Part shown: one piece after another, positions 6,353 through 13,112 of the stretch | Layout of the letters: every line of letters starts with the position of its first letter | Position numbering within the stretch: the stretch's first letter is position 1 | DNA from: an uncultured Eggerthella sp. | Lineage (GTDB): Bacteria; Actinomycetota; Coriobacteriia; Coriobacteriales; Eggerthellaceae | DNA: 13,112 nt | Assembly (NCBI GenBank): GCA_900547965.1 | Contig: URJE01000046.1 | Span: 1-13,112, forward strand | Direction: 5' to 3' | Program-made: the position numbers and the translations under genes | The notes under the pieces: model-generated | The model's input: only the letters and a program-made list of their open reading frames with translations | Database searches by the model: none | Told to the model about the DNA's origin: nothing

Positions 6353-7126
6353 ATGGCTGTTTTGACGGATACTTCGTTGCCTTTAAACGGGGTGGCCCAG
6401 GCGAGGCCTTCTGCATCGGCCAACGCTGCGCCGCGCCGTCTCGACCCGCGCGTGTCGCTTACGGTGCTGGTGGCAATCAACGTGCAGATGGCCCTTACGC
6501 AAAGCCTGTTTGCCGAGATGGGCGTTTTGGCGCTTACCGTTGTCGTGATGGCATATTGCCGCCGCTTCTTCGCGATTGTGCGTTGGCTTGCCTTCTACGT
6601 TTTATTCGCCGTAACGGCGCAGCTGTTCGTGGCGAGTGGGAACACTTTGCTTTCGCCCTTTGCGGCATCGCTTCTTATGTATCGTCATGTTCTGCCCGCC
6701 TTTATGTTCGCTTTCAATATGATCGCAACCACGCGTCTTGGTGAGCTCGCTTGTGCGCTGCAGGCGATGCATGTTCCTGTGAACGTGTCGGTGGCTGTGT
6801 GCGTGGCATTTCGTTTCCTCCCCACCATGGGACGCGAATTCTCCGCTGTCGCCGATGCTATGAAGACGCGCGGTATCGCGCTCACGCCGAGGTCGGTCGT
6901 GCGCCATCCTGCGAAGACCGCCGAACATTTCCTTGTGCCCGTGATCGCGCGTTTGGGCCAGATCGCCGACGAACTGGGGAACGCGGTCGTCGTCCGCGGC
7001 GTGGGGGCGAGTGAGCACCGCACCTCGTATTACCACTTAAGGGTGCGCGCTATCGATGTCGCGTGTCTCATCGCTGCGATGGTGCTCCTTGCACTTTCCG
7101 TTTGCTTCAGAGCGGGGGTGCTCTGA
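6353..7126 (+). CDS. ecfT: ECF transporter transmembrane component EcfT
   Basis: A 257-residue protein of normal EcfT length. EcfT is the membrane scaffold that links the ATPases to the substrate-binding S component. Hydrophobic segments lie at about 35-48, 55-68, 75-94, 110-125, 140-157 and 233-253. The two Arg-Gly coupling motifs that dock on the ATPases are present: AMKTRG (169-174) and AVVVRG (211-216), separated by a long amphipathic region as in the family. FRFLP before the first motif is also typical. The N-terminal ~30 residues are polar and longer than usual. The start ATG follows AAGAAGGA by 10 nt. The stop TGA overlaps the ATG of the next gene (TGATG), implying translational coupling. 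It is the first gene of the operon divergent from the AraC regulator. Confidence 0.9.
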   Translation: MAVLTDTSLPLNGVAQARPSASANAAPRRLDPRVSLTVLVAINVQMALTQSLFAEMGVLALTVVVMAYCRRFFAIVRWLAFYVLFAVTAQLFVASGNTLLSPFAASLLMYRHVLPAFMFAFNMIATTRLGELACALQAMHVPVNVSVAVCVAFRFLPTMGREFSAVADAMKTRGIALTPRSVVRHPAKTAEHFLVPVIARLGQIADELGNAVVVRGVGASEHRTSYYHLRVRAIDVACLIAAMVLLALSVCFRAGVL

Positions 7127-8697
7127 TGATGGAAAATGCCGCCGCGGCGAAGGCTTCGCCTTATGCTATCGAGCTCGATGGATGCACGTTTTGCTACAAA
7201 GGCGCTTCCCGTCCATCGCTTCGTGACGTTTCGCTTAAGATTCCTCGTGGTCAATGCGTTGTTGTGACCGGGCAGTCAGGATGTGGCAAGACAACGCTTA
7301 CGCGCCTCGTTAATGCGCTTATTCCTCTTATGTACGAAGGGGACCTTCAAGGTGAGGTGCTTGTTGCGGGAAAACCCGTTTCCGCATGGACGATGGGCGA
7401 GCTTTCCGCGCATGTCGGGTCGGTGTTTCAGAACCCGCGTAGCCAGTTCGTCAATCTCGACGTGACTTCGGAAATCGCCTTCGGATGCGAGAACTTCGGA
7501 ATCGATCGCGAGGAAATGGTCGAACGTGTGGCGCAGGCAGCGGCAACGCTCGGTATTGAGGGCCTGCTCGGGCGCGGTACCGAGGCGCTTTCCGGCGGGC
7601 AGAAACAGTCGGGTATCCTGGCATCGGCCTATGCGGTGCGTCCTGACATCTTCGTGCTTGATGAGCCAACCGCGTCGCTCGATGTGCATGCGATGCGGAA
7701 TCTTGCGCGCACGGTTGCGCTTCTGAAAAGTCAGGGGAAGACCGTGCTTATCTCCGAGCATCGCCTGTGGTGGCTTGATGGTATTGCAGACCGCTATGTG
7801 GTTATAAGCGATGGTTCGGTTATAGGAGACTGGGCGGCGGCAGAGTTCCTTGCTCTGCCGTCTGAAACGAGAACCGATATGGGGCTGCGCGCCGCCTCTC
7901 TTGCTGAAATCGACTCCGTTGTGGCGGTGTCGCCCTTGGGCGACGCGGTCGCATCGAATGCCTCCAGATCACCTTCTTACGGAAAAACCATCGTACGTAT
8001 GAGCGGCGTAGTTGCCGGCTACCGCGGTGCACCTGCGGTCTTGAACGGTCTCGATTTCTGCCTCCTTCCGGGTAGTGTCGTCGGTATTGTGGGGCACAAC
8101 GGGGCTGGGAAAACGACGTTTGCCCGGTGCATGGCCGGCCTTCTCAAGGAAAAAGCGGGGGTGATCGAGGTCGACGACGTGCCGCTTCGCGCAAGGAAAC
8201 GGGCGGGGCGCGTGTACCTGGTTATGCAAGAACCGGGATACCAGTTGTTCAGCAGCACAGTCGACGATGAGCTTGCAAGCGCGTGCTCTTCGGATGGCGC
8301 GGAAGACAGCCTAGGTAATAAGGACCGGATTGCAGCAATAAAGGCTGCGCTTGCCCTCGAAGGTCTTGCCGACAGGCATCCGCTCTCCCTTTCAGGCGGG
8401 GAGCGCCAACGGCTTTCCATCGCTGCTGGCTTGCTTTCGAGTGCCCGCGCGATGATTCTCGACGAGCCTACGAGTGGCTTGGATTATCGCAACATGCGTC
8501 GAATAGATGCCCAGATCGCGCGCATGCGCGATGCGGGAATCGCTGTCTGCGTTGTCTCGCACGACTATGAATTCCTCTGCTCGGCATGCGATGAGATAGC
8601 CCTGGTCGAAGACGGGCGCATCGCCGAGCGCTTCCCCTTAAACAAAGCAACGCTTCCGAAGTTAAAACTCAATTTCGGGTTTGCAGAAATAAAGTAA
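7126..8697 (+). CDS. ecfA: Fused EcfA-EcfA' dual ATPase of the ECF transporter
   Basis: A 523-residue protein with two complete ABC ATPase domains in one chain; many ECF systems encode them separately. Domain 1: Walker A GQSGCGKTT (49-57), Q-loop Q102 (FQNP), signature LSGGQK (155-160), Walker B IFVLDEP (175-181), switch His212. Domain 2: Walker A GHNGAGKTT (323-331), Q-loop Q368, signature LSGGERQ (422-428), Walker B MILDEP (443-448), switch His479. A linker of about 55 residues joins them. All motifs are intact, so both ATP sites should be active; this chain powers EcfT and the S component. I chose ATG 7126, which overlaps the ecfT stop (TGATG), over 7129; GTG at 7063 would lie inside ecfT. 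GGGGGTG just upstream could serve as ribosome site. Confidence 0.93.
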   Translation: MMENAAAAKASPYAIELDGCTFCYKGASRPSLRDVSLKIPRGQCVVVTGQSGCGKTTLTRLVNALIPLMYEGDLQGEVLVAGKPVSAWTMGELSAHVGSVFQNPRSQFVNLDVTSEIAFGCENFGIDREEMVERVAQAAATLGIEGLLGRGTEALSGGQKQSGILASAYAVRPDIFVLDEPTASLDVHAMRNLARTVALLKSQGKTVLISEHRLWWLDGIADRYVVISDGSVIGDWAAAEFLALPSETRTDMGLRAASLAEIDSVVAVSPLGDAVASNASRSPSYGKTIVRMSGVVAGYRGAPAVLNGLDFCLLPGSVVGIVGHNGAGKTTFARCMAGLLKEKAGVIEVDDVPLRARKRAGRVYLVMQEPGYQLFSSTVDDELASACSSDGAEDSLGNKDRIAAIKAALALEGLADRHPLSLSGGERQRLSIAAGLLSSARAMILDEPTSGLDYRNMRRIDAQIARMRDAGIAVCVVSHDYEFLCSACDEIALVEDGRIAERFPLNKATLPKLKLNFGFAEIK

Positions 8698-8715
8698 CAA
8701 AAGAAAGGTTTCACA

Positions 8716-9339
8716 ATGACAAGCAAAGCAACAATCGGTTCTGCCGCCAAGGAACGTGATGGCTTGAGCCCGAAAGACTTCGTCTTTATCGCCGTGTTCG
8801 GCATCCTTTTGTTCCTAGTGTTCATGGTGTTCTCGATTATCTTTAGCGCGAATGCAAACCTGTGCTGGTTTACTCACACGGTAGGCGCGTTGTTTGCTGG
8901 TACCGTGTTCATGTATCTGGCCTATCGCGTCCCGAAGCGTGGCGCGATCGCCATCATGGGCATTATAGTTGGTGCTGTCGGCCTTCTGATGGGTATGTTC
9001 TGGAGCGGTCCTGTCGGCATTGTTGTGGGCGGTATCGTGGCAGACCTTATCGCAGGCGATCCGCAGAAGCGCACCAAGACCAAGCTTATCTGTGCCTTTG
9101 CCGCGTTCACGTTCTGCTTCTGGCTGGGGCAGATCTCTCTCATCCTCATGATGGGCGAGGCCTATGCCGAGATGTGCGTTCAAGCCGGCATGACCCTCGA
9201 GTACGGCCAAACGCTCGTTAACTCGATTCTAAGCCCAATGGGCGTCGTTACCGGCGCTGCCACCATCGTTGGCGGCCTTGTCGGCGGTTTCATCGGTACC
9301 AAGGTGTTCTCGAAGCACTTTGCCAAGCTTGGCATGTAG
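8716..9339 (+). CDS. ECF transporter S component, MptD/Trep_Strep-like
   Basis: A 207-residue hydrophobic protein with about six membrane segments (roughly 22-44, 52-71, 76-96, 98-113, 122-145, 175-195), the size and topology of ECF S components, which bind the substrate and rotate into the membrane with EcfT. Small-residue-rich helices (GPVGIVVGGIVADLIAG, GAATIVGGLVGGFIGTKV) and the late helix pair resemble the MptD/Trep_Strep family, typically found between EcfA and exporter-like ABC genes as here. Family substrates are poorly defined; position suggests a siderophore, heme or related compound (inference). AAGAAAGG at 8701-8708 gives a good ribosome site 7 nt from the ATG. It starts 18 nt after the EcfA stop and ends 21 nt before the next gene. 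Confidence 0.8.
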   Translation: MTSKATIGSAAKERDGLSPKDFVFIAVFGILLFLVFMVFSIIFSANANLCWFTHTVGALFAGTVFMYLAYRVPKRGAIAIMGIIVGAVGLLMGMFWSGPVGIVVGGIVADLIAGDPQKRTKTKLICAFAAFTFCFWLGQISLILMMGEAYAEMCVQAGMTLEYGQTLVNSILSPMGVVTGAATIVGGLVGGFIGTKVFSKHFAKLGM

Positions 9340-9360
9340 ATTAACGGCCGGGAGGTAAAT

Positions 9361-11235
9361 ATGGCAATGACCAGGGAAGACGGTACTCTAACGACAGGAG
9401 TAGGAAAGGACGTGGGGAAAGAAGGTCCTGCCAAGAAGAAAAACGCGATTCTCGAGCTGTTGGGGTTTGCTGGCAAGCGGCGGGTTTTGGCGTATGTAGG
9501 ATGCGGTCTTTCGGCGCTGAACGCCGTGCTCACCGTGATGCCGCTTGTTTGCGTATGGTTTGTGGTTCGCGACTTGGTTTCGGTGTACCCGAACTGGGCA
9601 GAAGCATCATCTGCCGCGATGTGGGCTGTGCTTGCCGTGGTTTTCGCCGTGTTAGGTATCATCGTGTATTTTGGCGCGCTCATGGCTTCGCATCTTGCGG
9701 CCTTCCGTATTGCGGCAAATATGCGCAAAGCGATGGTTCGCCACGTGGCGCGCATCCCGATAGGGTATTTCAGTGCGCACTCGTCAGGGGAGATGCGGCG
9801 CGTGATCGATGGGTGCGCAGGCCAGACAGAAGACCTTATCGCCCACAAGCTGCCCGATTTCGTTGGCTCTTTCGCCACCCCGGTGATCTTCTTCGTCGTG
9901 GCGTTCCTGTTCGACTGGAGGATGGGGCTTCTATGCCTTGTCCCCATCGCCGTTTCCTTTGCTGCGATGTGGTGGATGATGGGCCGCGAGGACGAAAAAG
10001 GCGGCCGCCATTTCATGGAACTTTACCAGGCGGCTCTCATGCGTATGAGCGCTGCGGCAACCGAATACGTTCGAGGCATACCCGTGGTAAAGGTATTCCA
10101 GCAGACGGTGCTTTCGTTCAGAGCGTTCCACGAGGCGATCGTCGACTATCGCGACATGGCGACGAACTATACCGAGTATTGCCGACGGCCCCAAGTCGTG
10201 CAGTTGGTTGCGATCAACTCAACCTTTGCGGTGCTCGTACCTGCGGGCATTGCGCTTGCCGCCGTCGCGCCTGATTTCCCGACGTTTCTGACCGACTTCC
10301 TGTTCTATGCGTTTTTCTCGGCGATGACGACGACAATGATGTCGAAGGTCATGTATTCGTCGGAGGCAGTCATGATCGCCGAAGACGCGCTGCGGCGGAT
10401 GAGCACGATCATGGAAGTTGCCCCCATCGCTGAGGTGGAGTCTGCCAAGGCCTTCCATCCGAAGGAGGCGAGCATCGAGCTTTCGAGTGTCAGCTTCTCG
10501 TACCCTGGTTCCAGGGAACCGGCGCTTCGCAACGTATCGCTTTCTGTTCCCGCTGGGGCGACGGTGGCTCTTGTCGGGCCGTCGGGCGGCGGCAAGTCGA
10601 CGCTCGCATCGCTTGTCCCGCGCTTTTGGGACGCAGATGAGGGTTCCGTTTTGGTGGGCGGGGTGGATGTGCGATGCATTCCTGTCGAGGAACTGATGGG
10701 CGCCGTTTCTTTTGTGTTCCAAGACGATCGGCTGTTCAAGCGAAGTTTGGCTGACAACGTGCGTGCGGGCCGCCCTGATGCGAGCGATGCCGAGGTGCTT
10801 GCGGCTCTTCATGCGGCCCAGTGCGATGACATCATTGCCAAGTTCCCCGATGGCGTGAACACCGTGGTAGGAAAAGCTGGCGTGTATCTTTCCGGGGGAG
10901 AGCGTCAGCGCATCGCGCTTGCGCGTGCCATTCTGAAGGGAGCCCCAATCGTGGTTCTTGACGAGGCAACGGCGTTTGCCGACCCCGAAAACGAGGCATT
11001 GATCCAAGCCGCTCTTGCGACGCTTTGCGAAGACAAGACGGTGCTTATGATTGCACATCGTCTGTCAACCGTCGTGAATGCGGATCGCATCTTCGTCATT
11101 GACCGTGGGTCTGTCGTGGAGCAGGGTGCTCATGAAGAACTTGTCGCGCAAGGCGGACTGTATGCGCGCATGTGGCGAGACTACCGAACAAGTGCGACGT
11201 GGAGGATTGAAGGGGGTGACAGCCGTGTGGCGTAG
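9361..11235 (+). CDS. ABC half-transporter, exporter fold (YbtP/YbtQ-like), subunit 1
   Basis: A 624-residue half-transporter: about 30 polar residues, six membrane helices (about 42-320), then an ATPase domain (about 370-610). Walker A GPSGGGKS (406-413), Q-loop Q454, signature LSGGERQ (510-516), Walker B VVLDE with catalytic Glu535, D-loop variant AFADPENE, switch His566. Fold and gene order match the paired half-transporters beside MptD-type ECF genes and the YbtP/YbtQ pair, which import ferric yersiniabactin despite an exporter fold; export cannot be excluded. GGAGGT at 9351-9356 is 4 nt from the ATG at 9361 and 10 nt from an in-frame ATG at 9367, so either could start. The end overlaps the next gene by 20 nt, typical of subunits made in equal amounts. 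About 20 residues follow the usual family end (GGLYARMW). Confidence 0.9.
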   Translation: MAMTREDGTLTTGVGKDVGKEGPAKKKNAILELLGFAGKRRVLAYVGCGLSALNAVLTVMPLVCVWFVVRDLVSVYPNWAEASSAAMWAVLAVVFAVLGIIVYFGALMASHLAAFRIAANMRKAMVRHVARIPIGYFSAHSSGEMRRVIDGCAGQTEDLIAHKLPDFVGSFATPVIFFVVAFLFDWRMGLLCLVPIAVSFAAMWWMMGREDEKGGRHFMELYQAALMRMSAAATEYVRGIPVVKVFQQTVLSFRAFHEAIVDYRDMATNYTEYCRRPQVVQLVAINSTFAVLVPAGIALAAVAPDFPTFLTDFLFYAFFSAMTTTMMSKVMYSSEAVMIAEDALRRMSTIMEVAPIAEVESAKAFHPKEASIELSSVSFSYPGSREPALRNVSLSVPAGATVALVGPSGGGKSTLASLVPRFWDADEGSVLVGGVDVRCIPVEELMGAVSFVFQDDRLFKRSLADNVRAGRPDASDAEVLAALHAAQCDDIIAKFPDGVNTVVGKAGVYLSGGERQRIALARAILKGAPIVVLDEATAFADPENEALIQAALATLCEDKTVLMIAHRLSTVVNADRIFVIDRGSVVEQGAHEELVAQGGLYARMWRDYRTSATWRIEGGDSRVA

Positions 11236-12958
11236 GATTCAAGATGCTTTTGCCTTGACCGATCAAGGTATGAAGGACTTCATGCGCGGTGCCGGGTTCT
11301 GCGCGTTGGCGAACCTGATGCTGATGCTGCCCATTGTGGTGTTGTACTTCGCTGCAAGCGATTTTATCAGGTACCTGGATGACCCTGCTGTCGGCCTGCC
11401 AGACATGGCGCTCTACGCAGTGGGCATCGTGGTGGCGCTTGTCGTGATGTTCGTCACGCAGATGTGGGAATATCGCGCGACGTACACGGTGGTCTACCAA
11501 GAAAGCGCCCGCAAGCGTATCGCCATCGCGGAGCGTTTGCGCTTGCTTCCGCTCTCGTTCTTCGGGAAACGCGATCTGGCCGACTTGACGAGCGTTATCA
11601 TGAAGGACTGCTCCGATCAGGAGCGCCTGTTCTCGCACACTATGCCGCAGATTTTCGGCATGGGCGCTTCGACGCTGGTATTCGCCGCTATGATGTTCGC
11701 GTTCGACTGGAGGCTGGCGGCATCTGCCCTCTGGCCCATTCCCGTGGCGCTTGCGGCGTTGCTTCTGACTGCACGCATCCAGAAGTCGCATACCGCGAAG
11801 AAGAACGCGGCATCCCTTTCGTTTGCCGATGGTCTGCAGGAATACCTTGAATGCCATCGTGAGATACGTTCGCTCAATAAGGTGGGCGTATTCCAGGGTG
11901 AGCTTGATTGCCGCATCGATCGTTTCGAGAGAGAGAAGATCGATGCCGAGTTGGCTATGGGTGTGGCGGTATGCTCTGCCCAAGGCTTTCTGCGTCTGGG
12001 AATAGCATCCGTCATTGTGGTGGGGACGATGCTGCTCGTGACCGGACAAGTCGACTTCCTCGTGTTCTTTGTATACCTGTTGGCGGTGACGAGGGTCTAC
12101 GATCCCATCAACGTTGTTTTGCAGGCTGTAGCCGAGCTGATGGACATGAGTCTAAGCCTGGAGCGCATGCGCGCCATCGAGAACGAGCCGGTCCAGACGG
12201 GTAGCACCTCGTTCGAGCCTCAGGGCCATGACGTGGTCTTCGAAGACGTGGGCTTCGCATACGCCGACGGCGAGGACGTCTTGGGCAGCGTATCGTTCAA
12301 GGCGCGGGAAGGGCAGGTGACAGCGCTTGTGGGCGCGTCCGGTTCGGGCAAGAGCACAGCTGTCAAGCTTGCTTCACGTTTTTGGGACGTAAGCTCTGGC
12401 GCGATCTTTGTGGGCGGCGTTGACGTCTCTAGTGTCGATCCGGAAACCCTGCTTTCTGCATTCTCCGAGGTGTTCCAGGACGTGGTGCTCTTTGACGACA
12501 CCGTGCGTGAGAACATTCGCCTCGGGAAGAAGGATGCTACGAACGAGGAGGTTCTCGCTGCTGCGAGGGCGGCGCGTTGCGACGAGTTCGTGGAGCGTTT
12601 GCCCAACGGCTACGACACGTTGATCGGGGAAAACGGCAGCAGGCTTTCCGGTGGAGAACGCCAGCGTATCTCGATTGCGCGCGCCCTGCTGAAAGACGCT
12701 CCGATCGTGCTGCTCGATGAAGCAACGGCCTCACTTGACGTGGAGAACGAGACGCACGTGCAAGCTGCTCTTTCTGAGCTGCTTCAAGGCAAGACGGTCC
12801 TCGTTATCGCACATCGCATGCGCACGGTTGACAATGCCGACAAGATTGTGGTGCTGGATAGGGGATGCATTGCGGAAGAAGGTACCCATCGGGAACTGAC
12901 GGAGCGGAAAGGAATGTATTATCGGCTGGTTAAGAATCAGCTGGAATTGGGTAGCTAA
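11216..12958 (+). CDS. ABC half-transporter, exporter fold (YbtP/YbtQ-like), subunit 2, with foreign-looking C-terminus
   Basis: A 580-residue half-transporter from GTG 11216: six membrane helices (about 22-300) and an ATPase domain (about 338-570). Walker A GASGSGKS (373-380), Q-loop Q421, signature LSGGERQ (477-483), Walker B IVLLDE with Glu502, switch His533. IAHRMRTV matches the YbtQ/Mpt-like subfamily. I chose GTG 11216 because GGAGG (11201) lies 10 nt upstream and the length is normal; GTG 11225 is an alternative, and ATGs further upstream lie inside subunit 1 with no ribosome site. It probably forms a heterodimer with subunit 1; both ATP sites look canonical. The last ~25 residues, from about GTHRELTERKG to LVKNQLELGS, are unlike subunit 1 and read like the end of Bacteroidetes peptidase-type ABC transporters. 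Codon use also shifts there (AGG, GGA, CGG, AAA). Confidence 0.88.
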   Translation: MTAVWRRIQDAFALTDQGMKDFMRGAGFCALANLMLMLPIVVLYFAASDFIRYLDDPAVGLPDMALYAVGIVVALVVMFVTQMWEYRATYTVVYQESARKRIAIAERLRLLPLSFFGKRDLADLTSVIMKDCSDQERLFSHTMPQIFGMGASTLVFAAMMFAFDWRLAASALWPIPVALAALLLTARIQKSHTAKKNAASLSFADGLQEYLECHREIRSLNKVGVFQGELDCRIDRFEREKIDAELAMGVAVCSAQGFLRLGIASVIVVGTMLLVTGQVDFLVFFVYLLAVTRVYDPINVVLQAVAELMDMSLSLERMRAIENEPVQTGSTSFEPQGHDVVFEDVGFAYADGEDVLGSVSFKAREGQVTALVGASGSGKSTAVKLASRFWDVSSGAIFVGGVDVSSVDPETLLSAFSEVFQDVVLFDDTVRENIRLGKKDATNEEVLAAARAARCDEFVERLPNGYDTLIGENGSRLSGGERQRISIARALLKDAPIVLLDEATASLDVENETHVQAALSELLQGKTVLVIAHRMRTVDNADKIVVLDRGCIAEEGTHRELTERKGMYYRLVKNQLELGS

Positions 12959-12961
12959 TGA

Positions 12962-13112
12962 ATGGAGGAAGAGAAGATATATAAGGATATAGAACTTCGC
13001 AGTGAAGAAGTGCAGGAGGTGATGAACCACATTTCTCCTTGGGTGGTGAGGTGTGGGATTACTGTCTTGGCAGTGATTCTGTTGATGGTACTGGTTGGTT
13101 GTTGGATATTCA
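12962..13112 (+). CDS. HlyD-type membrane fusion protein, N-terminus only (3' truncated by window)
   Basis: The reading frame from ATG 12962 stays open to the window end (50 codons). It begins with a short acidic segment containing IELRSEEVQEVMNHIS, then PWVVR and one membrane helix (about residues 30-49, ITVLAVILLMVLVGCWIF). This is the cytoplasmic tail and anchor of HlyD-family adaptors; the LRSEEVQ-x(n)-W-x-x-R opening is the form I associate with Bacteroidetes HlyD proteins that partner peptidase-containing ABC transporters for bacteriocin-like export. It starts 4 nt after the previous stop, with no Shine-Dalgarno sequence, as is common in Bacteroidetes. Base composition is AT-richer than the operon upstream. 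An HlyD adaptor makes little sense for an ECF/YbtPQ-type locus in a Gram-positive; it belongs with the foreign tail of the preceding gene. Confidence 0.7.
   Translation, partial: MEEEKIYKDIELRSEEVQEVMNHISPWVVRCGITVLAVILLMVLVGCWIF

Noticed and set aside
9180..10016. Minus-strand ORF of 278 codons opposite the S component and half-transporter 1.
   Set aside because: Frame mirrors the G/C third-position bias of the real genes; translated product is Thr/Ala/Pro-rich with no motif.
11096..12049. Minus-strand ORF of 317 codons opposite half-transporter 2.
   Set aside because: His/Arg-rich shadow of the plus-strand gene with no recognisable domain.

Overview
The window looks like a piece of a gut actinobacterium of the class Coriobacteriia (Eggerthellaceae/Slackia-like). 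The grounds are moderately GC-rich coding with strong G/C third-position preference, a modular surface protein ending in a KTGD-type sorting signal, and an ECF/ABC/AraC cluster of a type common in such genomes. This placement is from sequence character only; no search was run. The last ~200 bases look different, resembling Bacteroidetes (see below).

Region 1 (1-2284): the 3' part of a large cell-surface protein (beta-helix-like repeats, an InlB-type B repeat, a Gly/Asn-rich linker, a C-terminal anchor), closed by a double hairpin terminator.

Region 2 (2200-5185): a patchy area of decay around two intact genes. It holds a 5' fragment of an FmdE-family gene that runs into the terminator, a 327-bp gap with two hairpins, an intact AEC-family transporter (minus strand) with a TATAAT box 8 nt from its ATG, a short-chain dehydrogenase pseudogene (N-terminus missing, in-frame TAA, lost conserved residues), an intact glyoxalase/VOC protein, a near-perfect terminator, and about 290 bp of apparently non-coding DNA.

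Region 3 (5186-12958): a coherent transport locus. A Cys-rich AraC-family regulator is divergent from a tightly packed operon: EcfT, a fused EcfA-EcfA' ATPase, an MptD/Trep_Strep-like S component, and two exporter-fold ABC half-transporters that probably form a heterodimer. AraC regulator plus paired exporter-fold half-transporters recalls YbtA with YbtP/YbtQ (ferric-yersiniabactin import). My inference is a metallophore or similar small-molecule uptake system in which ECF and ABC modules act together. An 18-bp palindrome and a TATAAT box lie in the divergent promoter region.

Region 4 (about 12850-13112): the last residues of the second half-transporter and the next gene (start of an HlyD-type adaptor) read like a Bacteroidetes peptidase-ABC/HlyD secretion pair. 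Either a horizontal join or an assembly chimera lies inside the ABC ATPase gene. This junction is the most striking anomaly in the window.
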